Shown piece by piece: positions 42,529 through 51,032 of a stretch of 64,000 nt of DNA. Within the stretch, counting starts at the first letter, position 1; every line of letters begins with the position of its first letter. The notes beneath the pieces were generated by a model. That model worked only from the letters and a program-made list of their open reading frames with translations, had not been told where the DNA came from and did not search any database. The stretch is from Chloroflexota bacterium. Its GTDB lineage: Bacteria > Chloroflexota > Anaerolineae > Anaerolineales > Villigracilaceae. The stretch is taken from assembly GCA_016235425.1 (NCBI GenBank), contig JACRLC010000005.1, positions 42,272 through 106,271 on the forward strand. Reading direction: 5' to 3'. The position numbers and the translations under genes were made by a program.

Positions 42529-43458
42529 TTACGACTCACTCTCGGCGACGAGTTGCACCGCCTCTTTCCCGACCTTTGGCTGGCGCGCGCTATTGATAAA
42601 GACGACTGATCCGATAATGATCCCGGCGGCTATTAAAGTCCAGAGTGTGAGCGGTTCCCGCAGGAATAAATATCCCAGAAAAACAGCCACCACCGGATTC
42701 ACGTAGGCATAAGTGGCGACAAGCGAAATGGGCGCATTTTGCAGGAGCCAGGCGTATGATACAAAGCCGATCATCGAGCCGAACGTGATCAGGTAGGCCA
42801 GTCCCAGCCATGAGCTTGAGGAGACCTGCGCAAAACTAAAACCTTTCAACTCGCCGGTCACGATGCTCACAACCATCAACGAGAGACTGCCCATCAGCAT
42901 CTCCGCGCCCGTCATCATCAACGCGGACTTTGGGAGATCGGCGCTTTTGCTGTAGATCGAGCCAATTGCCCAAAGCAGGCAGGCGATGAGCAACGCGGTC
43001 ACGCCAAGCGGATTCAAATTCATGTTGCCCGAAAACTCCGACGGGCCGACCAGCAAATAGATTCCACTGAAACCGATGAGCAAGCCGACGATCACGCGCC
43101 ACGTTGGTTTGACTCCGTTTGGCCGAAGCGCCTCAGCGACCACCAAAAACATTGGCACCGCGCCGATGATCAGCGCCGCCACGCCTGAAGGGATGGTCTG
43201 CTCAGCCCAGGAGACAAGTCCATTTCCGCCGAGCAGTAACAATGTGCCGATGATCGCAACCGATTTCCATTGATTGCGGGTAGGCATTGCGTCGCCCGCC
43301 ATACGCCGCCAGATCAACAAGACCGCACCCGAAACCAGGAAGCGAAGTCCAGCCGACATAAAGGGTGGAATGGTTTCCACCGCGAAGCGAATCGCAAGAT
43401 ACGTCGAACCCCAAACGATATAAAGTGCCAGTAAAGCAATCCAGATTTTTGTTTTCAT
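42529..43458 (-). CDS. EamA-family (drug/metabolite) transporter, YedA-like
   Basis: The 309-residue protein has ten membrane segments in two EamA repeats. The first has ALYIVWGSTYLAIRFAVETI and FMSAGLRFLVSG. The second runs from LLIACLLWAIGSIYSK to YAYVNPVVAVFLGYLFLREP. It probably exports amino acids or other small metabolites. The start is uncertain among three close ATG codons. The one at 43458 begins just before the first membrane helix. Confidence 0.88.
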   Translation of the reverse strand: MKTKIWIALLALYIVWGSTYLAIRFAVETIPPFMSAGLRFLVSGAVLLIWRRMAGDAMPTRNQWKSVAIIGTLLLLGGNGLVSWAEQTIPSGVAALIIGAVPMFLVVAEALRPNGVKPTWRVIVGLLIGFSGIYLLVGPSEFSGNMNLNPLGVTALLIACLLWAIGSIYSKSADLPKSALMMTGAEMLMGSLSLMVVSIVTGELKGFSFAQVSSSSWLGLAYLITFGSMIGFVSYAWLLQNAPISLVATYAYVNPVVAVFLGYLFLREPLTLWTLIAAGIIIGSVVFINSARQPKVGKEAVQLVAESES

Positions 43459-43476
43459 TTTTTCCATTCTATTTCG

Positions 43477-43506
43477 GTTCATCCCGCAGTTCAACTGCGG
43501 GATGAA
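43477..43506. terminator. Perfect palindrome after the AraC-Ogt gene
   Basis: GTTCATCCCGCAGTT and its complement pair perfectly around no more than two loop bases. There is no T-tract. It lies between two minus-strand genes. Confidence 0.55.
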
Positions 43507-43546
43507 CAAAGTCAAAGCGCATCTTTGGCTTTGTCCTTCGACTGCG

Positions 43547-44401
43547 CTATGCTCCGCTCAGGACGGATTCCATTGCCAGCAACGCCTTCTTGCGCGGCAC
43601 GCCATAGCGGTAATTTCCAAACTCACCTACTTTTCGGATCACGCGATGACACGGGATCAGCACGGCTATCGGGTTGTGTCCAACGGCTGTGCCAACGGCA
43701 CGCAAAGCTCGCGGAGTTCCAATGCTCGAGGCGATGCCTTCGTAAGTGGTTACAGCGCCTGCGGGAATGTTGAGCAACGCTTCCCACACTTTGATCTGGA
43801 AGTTGGTACCGCGCAGGTGCAATCTCAATTCCGATTTTCCGCGCTGGCTCAGGTCAAAGATCGGCTCGACGAGCGGGGCCGTGGCTTTGTGGTCTTCGAT
43901 CATCTTCGCCTGTTTCCAGTCTTCAACGAGCTTGTCAATTGCATTGCCTTCGCTCGTCTGCACGAAACTCAGGTGGCAAATGCCGCGCTCGGTCACGCCG
44001 ATGAGACAATTGCCGAAGGGGGTGGGATGCAGGCCGTAGCAGATGGTCAGGCCAAGTCCACGCGATTTGTATTCGCCGGGGGAAACTGCCTCAGCGCTGA
44101 CAAATAAATCGTGAAGCCGGCCCAGACTCGAAAGTCCGATTTGATGCGTTGTGTCCAGCAGATTCTCCGACCGGTCAAGCAGGTCCTTCGCGCCTTCCTT
44201 GGTCAGAAATTGCAGAAAGCGTTTTGGGCTGACTCCTGCCCAGCGGGTGAATAGCCGCTGAAAGTGGAATTCGCTCAACCCTACATTTGCAGCTACCTCT
44301 TCGAGGCTCGGTTGCTTCGTATAGTGATTGTCAAGGTACAGGATTGCCTGCTCGATGCGCAGGTAATCATCCGAGAGTTGTTTGTAGTTTGACGGGTTCA
44401 T
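43547..44401 (-). CDS. AraC-Ogt fusion: methylated-DNA-protein cysteine methyltransferase with regulator domain
   Basis: The 284-residue protein has an N-terminal AraC helix-turn-helix pair (about residues 10-110: LEEVAANVGLSEFHFQRLF, GVSPKRFLQFLT). A C-terminal O6-methylguanine-DNA methyltransferase domain carries active-site PCHRVIRKVGEFGNY. The zinc-binding Ada N-domain (CxxC...CxxC) is absent, so it is a short Ada variant. It repairs alkylated DNA and may control its own synthesis. Its upstream region carries a hairpin-terminator (44527-44552) and a structured RNA candidate. Confidence 0.92.
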   Translation of the reverse strand: MNPSNYKQLSDDYLRIEQAILYLDNHYTKQPSLEEVAANVGLSEFHFQRLFTRWAGVSPKRFLQFLTKEGAKDLLDRSENLLDTTHQIGLSSLGRLHDLFVSAEAVSPGEYKSRGLGLTICYGLHPTPFGNCLIGVTERGICHLSFVQTSEGNAIDKLVEDWKQAKMIEDHKATAPLVEPIFDLSQRGKSELRLHLRGTNFQIKVWEALLNIPAGAVTTYEGIASSIGTPRALRAVGTAVGHNPIAVLIPCHRVIRKVGEFGNYRYGVPRKKALLAMESVLSGA

Positions 44402-44474
44402 AGTTTTATCCTTTCTGAGTCTATTCTATGGAACTCTCATCAAACAAGCGACCCGATTCTTGCTTACTTCTGTA

Positions 44475-44512
44475 TCCCCTCTCCCACTTTAAGGGGAGGG
44501 CCGGGGTGAGGG
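44475..44512. repeat. Palindromic repeat (family A)
   Basis: TCCCCTCTCCCACTTTAAGGGGAGGGCCGGGG-type hairpin ending GGTGAGGG (arms quoted only in part: CCCCTCTCCC and GGGGAGGG). It lies between the RNA-like region and the AraC-Ogt gene. Confidence 0.75.
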
Positions 44513-44526
44513 TCGGCACAGGTAAC

Positions 44527-44552
44527 AAAAAAGGCATGCGCGGGCATGCCTT
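44527..44552 (-). terminator. Rho-independent terminator ending a possible RNA gene
   Basis: On the minus strand, AAGGCATGC-CCGC-GCATGCCTT is followed by TTTTTT. No protein gene ends here. It terminates either an independent RNA or the leader of the AraC-Ogt gene. Confidence 0.75.
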
Positions 44553-44800
44553 AAGCAATAGCAAATATGCCATTAAATAAAACATCCCTTCCATAACGCA
44601 AACAGACAACAGGTGGAATTGTGCCTGTATCACCACGCCCGCCTTGTCCCAGTCGTTGCCGCCTGGTTTTCGGCGTGAGTAACAGCGTTTAAACTTGTTA
44701 CTTCGTGTGCCGGAAAGGATTCCGGTACTTGCGCTTTCTTCGGAAGGGAGAAAGAAGTCAGTGATTGACTTCAGAGGCATCCGCTGATCTATCCGATGTT
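44553..44800 (-). ncRNA. Unidentified structured RNA candidate
   Basis: On the minus strand a row of hairpins can be read in order: GAAGUCA/UGACUUC, CUUUCU/AGAAAG, ACCGGAA/UUUCCGG, GUAACA/UGUUAC, CGCC/GGCG and ACAGG/CCUGU, then the terminator at 44527. The density of perfect local helices is unlike coding sequence. I could not match it to a known riboswitch, T-box, tmRNA or RNase P. It may be a leader of the AraC-Ogt gene or an independent RNA. Confidence 0.4.
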
Positions 44801-44810
44801 CTCGCCTTTT

Positions 44811-44844
44811 CCCTCTCCCCTCGGGAGAGGGGTAGGGGTGAGGG
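44811..44844. repeat. Palindromic repeat (family A)
   Basis: CCCTCTCCCCTCGGGAGAGGGG hairpin arms (CCCTCTCCC and GGGAGAGGG) with a trailing GGGGTGAGGG. Confidence 0.8.
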
Positions 44845-44894
44845 CGATTAGCATATCTCTCGCGAGACAGAACCTCCACCTCGTGACCTCTTTA

Positions 44895-44974
44895 TGTCAT
44901 TGCGAGGGCGTTTTTACCCGAAGCAATCTCCTGTCCAAGTGGAGACTGCTTCGCAATGTACGCTCGCAGTGACA
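44895..44974. repeat. Inverted repeat element (family C)
   Basis: GTCATTGCGAGGGCG...CGAAGCAATCTCC and GGAGACTGCTTCGC...GCTCGCAGTGACA. It is a short version of the element at 11169. Confidence 0.8.
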
Positions 44975-45074
44975 TCAAAGGGCCCAGCCGCTAAATCTCC
45001 GTCTATTCAATTGTTAATTGTGGCTTCACCACATTGGCCGCGATTTTACCCGCGCTAATGATTCGCGTCAAGGA

Positions 45075-45310
45075 AAAATTGCAGAGGACCTTTTGAAACC
45101 TGTTTTGACTTCCGAAGACCTTTAAAAAAGGACACCCCGCACGTGCCGTGTACTGCAAAGTTTTGAACCTGCTTTCGCAGGTTGGGTCCCGACCCAGAAA
45201 CGCCGCCTTGGCTCAGGCCTATCGCGTTATTTCTGTTGAGATAAGGACCCTTTTTTTAGGTGTTGGCTCAAAACGTAGGAGCAATATCACGAACACAGCA
45301 GGGCTGTGAT
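45075..45310 (+). ncRNA. ssrS: Candidate 6S RNA
   Basis: The sequence AAGUUUUGAACC (45158-45169), followed by the hairpin CCUGC-UUUC-GCAGG and then GGGUCC-CGACCC, recalls the central part of 6S RNAs of Gram-positive type. Long-range closing pairs support a rod: CCUGUUUUGA (45099-45108) with UCAAAAC-GU-AGG (45268-45279), GACACC (45131) with GGUGUU (45259), and AUUGC with GCAAU outside. UUAUUUC/GAGAUAA makes another hairpin. 6S RNA binds RNA polymerase holoenzyme. The ends are approximate, and the assignment is by recollection of the family. Confidence 0.55.
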
Positions 45311-45559
45311 TCTTATACCATAATCAATGGTGCAATGGTAGAGAAAGATTAATCAGCGCCTAATAGTTATGTAATTTTCCAAAGCGTCGTTGTAGTTGCG
45401 GGGTACACGGATTAGCGCGGATTTTTTCCTCCAATCCGTGAAATCTGCGGCTGGGAATCCGTGTGCTCGAATCAATGAAGCTTGGATTCAAAGATTGATT
45501 TTACGAACGATTTATGCTAATCTGGACTTATCCGAACCAACACCACAAAGGAGAGAAAT

Positions 45560-46567
45560 ATGGCAACTGTTCCCGGCATTGACGTTTCATATTGGGACTC
45601 CGGAATTGACTGGCCGAAGGTGCGTGCGACCGGACAGCGTTTCGTTTTTACCAAAGCGACGGAAGGTGACTTTTACGCCGATCCCACCTTCGACGATAAC
45701 TGGGCCGGCGCGAAATCGGCAGGACTCTTGCGAGGGGCATATCACTTCTTCCGCTGTAACGTGGACCCGAAAAAGCAGGCGGATAAATTCATCAATTATG
45801 TCAATTCGATGAACGATAAAGGGGAACTGCCGCCTGTGCTGGATCTTGAGTCCAACGACGGCCAGGCAAAAGATAAGGTCATTGCCAGGGCGAAAACCTG
45901 GCTCGATCTCGTGGAAGCCGAGTTTGGCAGGAAACCGATCATTTACTCGGGCCAGTACTTTTTGCAGGATTACTTCTCTATGCCGGGCGGCGGACCGCCT
46001 GCATGGGCGAAGGATTATCCACTGTGGGTGGCGCAATACCCGAACGTGTACACTCCTGGCATGACGCCCTATTTGCCGAAAGGCTGGTTCGCGTGGACGT
46101 TCTGGCAATACTCGGATAAGGGGCAGGTCAATGGCATCAACGCCGCGGTGGATATGAATCTGTTCAACGGCACGCTGGAGGAGTTGTATAAATTTGCAGG
46201 CGCAGAGATCATCGAGGACAAACCGAAGACGCATAAAGTTGCCAGGGACGATACTTTTGAATCGATTGCGATCAAATACGGCGTGACCGTACGTGAACTC
46301 GCCAGCGCGAACTTGCAGTTGTTGAAAGTGGGGGAGACGCTGAACATCCCTGTCGCCGTGGCGATTCCTCAGGAAAGCGAATCAGGTTCAGGGTCCGGGG
46401 GTGGAGGCGGTTCTTCATCCCCAAAGAAAACCCATAAGGTGAAACCTGGCGAAACCCTTTCCGCGATTGCGATCAAGTATGGGACGACGGTCGCCGCGAT
46501 TGCTTCTGAAAACAATATCAAGAACATCAACAGGATTTCCGTCGGCCAGGTTTTAGTGATACCTTAG
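45560..46567 (+). CDS. GH25 lysozyme with two C-terminal LysM domains
   Basis: The 335-residue protein starts with a GH25 muramidase domain (residues 3-205): PGIDVSYWDSGIDWPKV, PPVLDLESNDGQ with the catalytic Asp/Glu pair, KPIIYSGQYFL and FWQYSDKG. LysM repeats at about 222-268 (HKVARDDTFESIAIKYG) and 291-335 (HKVKPGETLSAIAIKYG) bind peptidoglycan. No signal peptide is seen, so export would need another route or the protein acts on lysis. AAAGGAGAG precedes the ATG. A paralogue follows directly. Confidence 0.92.
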   Translation: MATVPGIDVSYWDSGIDWPKVRATGQRFVFTKATEGDFYADPTFDDNWAGAKSAGLLRGAYHFFRCNVDPKKQADKFINYVNSMNDKGELPPVLDLESNDGQAKDKVIARAKTWLDLVEAEFGRKPIIYSGQYFLQDYFSMPGGGPPAWAKDYPLWVAQYPNVYTPGMTPYLPKGWFAWTFWQYSDKGQVNGINAAVDMNLFNGTLEELYKFAGAEIIEDKPKTHKVARDDTFESIAIKYGVTVRELASANLQLLKVGETLNIPVAVAIPQESESGSGSGGGGGSSSPKKTHKVKPGETLSAIAIKYGTTVAAIASENNIKNINRISVGQVLVIP

Positions 46568-46575
46568 GTGAGCAA

Positions 46576-46603
46576 AATATCCCCGTCTGTTGGCGGGGAT
46601 ATT
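46576..46603 (+). terminator. Hairpin between the two lysozyme genes
   Basis: AATATCCCCG and CGGGGATATT pair around TCTGTTGG. It lies just before the ribosome site AAGGAGG of the second gene, so it may reduce rather than end transcription. Confidence 0.6.
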
Positions 46604-46622
46604 GCGTTATAAGGAGGCTGTG

Positions 46623-47699
46623 ATGGACTTCGTTTTTGGCGTGGACGTGTACGCCTATAATAAACCGCTCGATTGGGCGGCGGCGCGCGATGCGGGGATG
46701 AAGTTCGCTTTTGTGAAGGCATCTGAAAATAATTTTACCGATACCGGGTTTGCCGATAACTGGCGGAGGGCGCGCGATGCCGGGGTTCTGCGCGGCGCAT
46801 ATCATTTTTTTCACCCGGAAGTGAATAACGCGGCTCAACAGGCGAATGTGTTCATTCAAGCCGTCGGCGCGGACCTGGGCGAACTGCCGCCGGTGCTCGA
46901 TCTTGAAACGATCTATGAGCGGCGCAGTAATGGTGAGGTGCGGCCGATCGGTCTGCCCATTCCGAGTGTGATTCTCAACCGCGTCAAGACGTGGCTGGAT
47001 ACTGTGGAGGCCGCCTTTGGACGCAAGCCGATAATCTATTCGCGCGAGGAGTTTTTGCGCAGCAACGGCATCACCGCCGCATGGACGCGCGATTATCCGC
47101 TTTGGCTGGCGCAATATCCGTTGTTTCTGGGGCCGAATAACAAGTGGGTACAGATCAGTGACCCGAACTTTACGCCCGTTCCAACCCAGAATATGCCGAA
47201 ACAACCGGCAGGATTCCAGCCGTGGAAGTTTTGGCAGTATTCGGACCGCGGGCGTTTGAACGGTTATCCTCCCAACGAAAACGTGGATTTCAATTACTTC
47301 AATGGCACGCTCGATGATTTGTTCCACTTCGCGGGCATGACAGCCCCGGCACCCATCGAATACACAGTGAAGGCAGGGGATTCCCTGCCGCTCATCGCCA
47401 AAAAACATAACGTGGATTTGAGCGAACTGCTCACGTTGAACAACGATAAGTTGATCCAGCCCGGAAAAAAATTAATCATTCCCGCCAAGATTACCCTGCC
47501 GCCCCCAACCACGCCTCCCCCTCCGCCTCCTCCACCGACAAATACCCCCATCCGTTATGCGGTGCAGCCGGGAGATACGTTGAGCGGCATCGCCACGCGT
47601 TTTCGCACAACCATCGCGGCGATCATGGCTTTGAACCCACAGATTACCAACCCGAATATCATCGTTGCCGGAGATACGTTATTGATCCCGCGTGTTTAG
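46623..47699 (+). CDS. Second GH25 lysozyme with two LysM domains
   Basis: The 358-residue paralogue has FGVDVYAYNKPLDWAAARD, PPVLDLETIYE, KPIIYSREEFL and FWQYSDRG in the GH25 domain (residues 3-238). LysM repeats lie at about 246-290 (YTVKAGDSLPLIAKKHN) and 311-355 (YAVQPGDTLSGIATRFR), joined by a proline-rich linker. The ATG at 46623 follows AAGGAGG. It again lacks a signal peptide. It arose with the previous gene by tandem duplication. Confidence 0.92.
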   Translation: MDFVFGVDVYAYNKPLDWAAARDAGMKFAFVKASENNFTDTGFADNWRRARDAGVLRGAYHFFHPEVNNAAQQANVFIQAVGADLGELPPVLDLETIYERRSNGEVRPIGLPIPSVILNRVKTWLDTVEAAFGRKPIIYSREEFLRSNGITAAWTRDYPLWLAQYPLFLGPNNKWVQISDPNFTPVPTQNMPKQPAGFQPWKFWQYSDRGRLNGYPPNENVDFNYFNGTLDDLFHFAGMTAPAPIEYTVKAGDSLPLIAKKHNVDLSELLTLNNDKLIQPGKKLIIPAKITLPPPTTPPPPPPPPTNTPIRYAVQPGDTLSGIATRFRTTIAAIMALNPQITNPNIIVAGDTLLIPRV

Positions 47700-47728
47700 C
47701 CACGGTATCACAGAACGCCTTGAGAAAT

Positions 47729-47765
47729 AAAAGGGACTGACTTCATTGTAGGTCAATCCCTTTTT
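47729..47765. terminator. Terminator after the lysozyme pair
   Basis: AAAAGGGACTGAC and GGTCAATCCCTTTTT pair with one bulge and end in a T-run. It also faces the 3' end of asnS on the other strand. Confidence 0.75.
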
Positions 47766-47809
47766 CTGCATTTTTATCTGCGAAATCTGTGTAGTCTGCG
47801 GATGCACTT

Positions 47810-49153
47810 TTACGGATACACGCGTTTGATCGTCCTCGGGAACGGTATCGCCTCGCGGATATGTTCGATACCGCAAATCCATGCTGTGACGCGTTCCACG
47901 CCCATGCCGAAACCAGAGTGGGGGACTGAGCCGTATTTGCGTAACTCCAAATACCACTTGAACGCTTCTTCGGGCAGGCCTTCCTTGTGTATGCGCGCCA
48001 GCAGTGCATCGTGGTCGCTCATGCGCTCGGAGCCGCCGCAAATTTCGCCGTAGCCCTCAGGCGCCAGCAGATCCACGGACTTGCAGACTTCAGGCCGCCC
48101 CGGCCACGGTTCCATGTAAAAGGCTTTGACCGCGCTCGGATAGCCATAGACAAACACGGGCTTATCGTAGCGGTTGGTGATTTCCGTTTCGTGCGGCGCG
48201 CCGAAGTCCATGCCCCATTCGAACTTAAGCAATTCCTTGCGCTCAGGGTCAGTCTCTTTTTCGAACAGATCAATCAGCAGTTTTGCGGCGTCATCATAAG
48301 AGATGCGCGGAAACGGCCCTTTGATATTCTCCAGCTTGGACAAATCGCGGCCCAGTGACTTTAACTCCGCCTGACAGTCCCGCCTCACTTTCTCGACGAT
48401 GAAGCTGATGAGGCCTTCTTCGACTTCCATCAACCCGTCGAGATCGCAAAAGGCAATCTCGGGTTCGAGCATCCAGAACTCGGTCAGGTGACGGCGCGTC
48501 TTCGATTTTTCCGCGCGGAAGGTTGGCCCAAAGCAATAGACTTTGCCAAACGAGAAAATGTTGGCTTCGTTGTAAAGCTGGCCTGTCTGCGCGAGATACG
48601 CAAAGCCCTCATCGAAGTAAGGCGTCTCGAAGAGAGTTGTCGTCCCTTCGGCGGCGGCGGGGGTCAGGATGGGCGTATCAAGGTTGAAGAAGCCGTTGTT
48701 ATCCAGATACTCGCGCACCGCAGACATGACCTTCACGCGGATTTTGAGAATCGCCCACTGACTCGGCATCCGAATCCACAAGTGACGGTGGTCGAGTGCG
48801 AAGTCCACGCCGTGGTCTTTGAGCGACATCGGATAATCAATGTCCGCAGCCTGGACGATCTTCAAATCCTTGATTCCCACTTCGTACCCGCCGGGGATGC
48901 CAGGCGCGCGCTTATCCTCATGCACCGCGCCTGTGATGATGACTGACGATTCCTGTGGGATGCGCATGATTTGCTCAAAGAGTTCCGGGGCAAGGTCGCC
49001 TTTGAAGGCCACACACTGCGCGAAGCCCGTCCCATCACGGATGAGCAGAAAGCACAGCTTCCCCTTATCCGTGCGGTTGTAGACCCAGCCCTGGAGAGTG
49101 ACATCCTGACCGACAAACTTTGAAAGTGTATCAATACGAGTGTTTGTAGCCAT
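47810..49153 (-). CDS. asnS: Asparaginyl-tRNA synthetase
   Basis: The 447-residue class II enzyme attaches Asn to tRNA-Asn. It has an N-terminal OB-fold anticodon domain (VTLQGWVYNRTDKGKLCFLLIRDG, residues about 15-38). Class II motif 2 is FRAEKSKTRRHLTEFWMLEPEI and motif 3 is GFGMGVERVTAWICG. I chose MATNTRIDTL at 49153, which is preceded by AAGGAAG. An ATG 14 codons upstream is less likely. Having both asnS and aspS suggests direct Asn-tRNA synthesis. A hairpin, CAATCCCCTC/GAGGGGATTG, lies at 49199-49223 in its leader. Confidence 0.95.
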   Translation of the reverse strand: MATNTRIDTLSKFVGQDVTLQGWVYNRTDKGKLCFLLIRDGTGFAQCVAFKGDLAPELFEQIMRIPQESSVIITGAVHEDKRAPGIPGGYEVGIKDLKIVQAADIDYPMSLKDHGVDFALDHRHLWIRMPSQWAILKIRVKVMSAVREYLDNNGFFNLDTPILTPAAAEGTTTLFETPYFDEGFAYLAQTGQLYNEANIFSFGKVYCFGPTFRAEKSKTRRHLTEFWMLEPEIAFCDLDGLMEVEEGLISFIVEKVRRDCQAELKSLGRDLSKLENIKGPFPRISYDDAAKLLIDLFEKETDPERKELLKFEWGMDFGAPHETEITNRYDKPVFVYGYPSAVKAFYMEPWPGRPEVCKSVDLLAPEGYGEICGGSERMSDHDALLARIHKEGLPEEAFKWYLELRKYGSVPHSGFGMGVERVTAWICGIEHIREAIPFPRTIKRVYP

Positions 49154-49289
49154 CAAATCTTCCTTGAACATGAGAATGAGTGTAGTTGTTTCCATGAGCA
49201 ATCCCCTCGTTGGGAGGGGATTGCACAAAATCTCAAGCAAATCCTAGCGCTCTGCGCCTGATTTTAACCTAACTTTGTGTTACCTGCCG

Positions 49290-49730
49290 TCACGGGTTCC
49301 CGGCCTCTTTCTCGGCCTCCGCTTTCGCTTTTTCCGCGATCTTTTTCACAGCCAACCCAATCCCGGCGGCGGGATTGCCGAGACTTGCGATGATCACATC
49401 CAGGATGTCTGGCGCTATTTTGGCAATGTTGCGAAATCGCTCTGCCAGAAAGCCCTTGTCGGCTTTTTTCTTCGCAAGTTCCGTCTCGATCTCTTTTACC
49501 TCCTTCTCGATATCGGTCTTTCGGGCGCGCGTAGTCTTGGGCCGCTTCCTGGTTTTCTCCAGCGCCTCGGCGAGAGCTTTAGCGACAATCCCTGCGTTCG
49601 CGTCATGGTGGATGGAAATCGACTCATGGGTGGTGATATCACCGCCAGCGATATTCATAGTACCAGGCACATGTTGGACATTGCTGACGTTTATTGACTG
49701 CGAAGGCACATTACGATTTTTGGGACTCAT
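49290..49730 (-). CDS. Small protein with beta-motif N-terminus and coiled coil, island gene 3
   Basis: The 146-residue protein has an N-terminal stretch VPGTMNIAGGDITTHESISI, predicted beta-rich. It resembles the N-terminus of the STAND protein at 51033 (ISGEVNIASGNIIRNIRTI). A basic coiled coil (about 55-95) and a C-terminal Ala/Gly helix follow (APDILDVIIASLGNPAAGIG), possibly membrane-active. No known family is recognised. The shared N-terminal motif and position suggest that it belongs with the two upstream genes as an effector or adaptor. Confidence 0.6.
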   Translation of the reverse strand: MSPKNRNVPSQSINVSNVQHVPGTMNIAGGDITTHESISIHHDANAGIVAKALAEALEKTRKRPKTTRARKTDIEKEVKEIETELAKKKADKGFLAERFRNIAKIAPDILDVIIASLGNPAAGIGLAVKKIAEKAKAEAEKEAGNP

Positions 49731-49748
49731 AAGGAATACCATTTTCTG

Positions 49749-51005
49749 TCAGGCGGGAGAGATGGCGAAAAGGATAAATGCTCCACAGTTTTGACACCAC
49801 AGGTAAATGCTGTCGTTTGTTGCTCCACAATTTGCACATGTCCAGCCTGCGCCTCCTTCCACGATTTGGGGTCTAAGCAATATTCTTGCAAATTCGATGG
49901 GGGAATAACTTGGATGATCGTTTACAATAAAATTCACCAATTCATCCAGCGCTGAATAACCGCTGAACCAGCTTTCAAACCGTACATTGGTTAGTTTTGG
50001 GCCGATTTTATTGACGAAGCTTTTGATTGCAGAAAGCAGGTTCTCAATTTTTAACAGGTAAGCTTTGGTTTTGTTGTCAAGCAACTGGGTGAATGGAAGA
50101 CTGCCGAATCGCTGTTCCCATGTCGGCTGGGAAATCAAAAATTGTTCGCCGAATACGCAGGCCCTGATATAGGGAAGAAAAAATGGACTGGGATGTTTTC
50201 CGTCGCTTTTAAATAAGTCTTCCCCGGTTTCAACTTCACGCGAAACTTTTTTCCAGGCGGCAGTCACGAATTCAGGACCGACTATCTTGGCCCCAACAAC
50301 ATCGGCAAAAATTTCCTCCGTCCAGGAAGAAAGGATCCTGCGGATTTTCTCTTTTTCATCCTCGACAGCTGTTAGGGTTGCCACCGCGTCGTCAATTTCC
50401 TGCTTGAAAAAGTTGGGCTGTCTTCCCTGGTAGTAACTTTGATTCTCAAAATTAATTCGCGAATTCCAATAAAGGTGATGTCCAAGTTCGTGCCACATTG
50501 CCATCCAATCATCATTGTATGCGTCCATGAGGGGAATTCCAATCAGGTATATATTCCCGAAGGGATAGCGTTTGTAAACACCGGTCTTTTCCAGGTATAA
50601 GACTACAGGTTTGTCCAGTCCCATCTGATGACGTCCCATTCTGAAATTTTCCAATTGGACATAGCCGCGATCCAACAGGTCCTTATAGTATCCAATCTGG
50701 TATTGTTCCGCTGCTCGCCGGATCGGTTCCCAATATCCAAGCAGAACCTTCTCAATGGTACTGCCTAACCAATCCGGTGGGAAAGTGGCTGCTTCTGGTT
50801 TTATGGCCGTATCGTAAAATCTGTTGATGTAATCTTTGCAGAATTGCTCGAACGAGTTGATCATCTCGAGGATGTTCTGCTCATGTTCGGCGCTTTCTTC
50901 AAGTTCGGCTTTCCTTTTAACCAGATCATTGTATGCGGATTGCCAATTTTCAATATCCTTAAAAATGCTCGAACGATGTTCGGGTGGAGGGTTCATGGGT
51001 TGCAT
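49749..51005 (-). CDS. Zinc metallopeptidase-like protein with HELGH motif and C-terminal zinc ribbons, island gene 2
   Basis: The 418-residue protein has MWHELGHHLYW (HExxH) at about residue 170, with a downstream TEEIFADVVG (likely third zinc ligand Glu). This gives a gluzincin-like active site. A coiled coil occupies about 25-55, and the C-terminus has paired Cys (CANCGATN, CQNCGAF), a zinc-ribbon pattern. There is no signal peptide. AAAAGGAG precedes the ATG at 51003-51005. It lies between a STAND NTPase gene and the small beta-motif protein gene, which makes a protease effector of a conflict system plausible. That role is inference. Confidence 0.7.
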   Translation of the reverse strand: MQPMNPPPEHRSSIFKDIENWQSAYNDLVKRKAELEESAEHEQNILEMINSFEQFCKDYINRFYDTAIKPEAATFPPDWLGSTIEKVLLGYWEPIRRAAEQYQIGYYKDLLDRGYVQLENFRMGRHQMGLDKPVVLYLEKTGVYKRYPFGNIYLIGIPLMDAYNDDWMAMWHELGHHLYWNSRINFENQSYYQGRQPNFFKQEIDDAVATLTAVEDEKEKIRRILSSWTEEIFADVVGAKIVGPEFVTAAWKKVSREVETGEDLFKSDGKHPSPFFLPYIRACVFGEQFLISQPTWEQRFGSLPFTQLLDNKTKAYLLKIENLLSAIKSFVNKIGPKLTNVRFESWFSGYSALDELVNFIVNDHPSYSPIEFARILLRPQIVEGGAGWTCANCGATNDSIYLWCQNCGAFILFAISPA

Positions 51006-51032
51006 TTTGAACTCCTTTTACAGACGACTTGT

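Noticed and set aside
44421..44879. Minus-strand ORF of 152 codons
   Set aside because: It is built from two family A repeats and the hairpin-rich RNA candidate, and no protein family pattern is visible.
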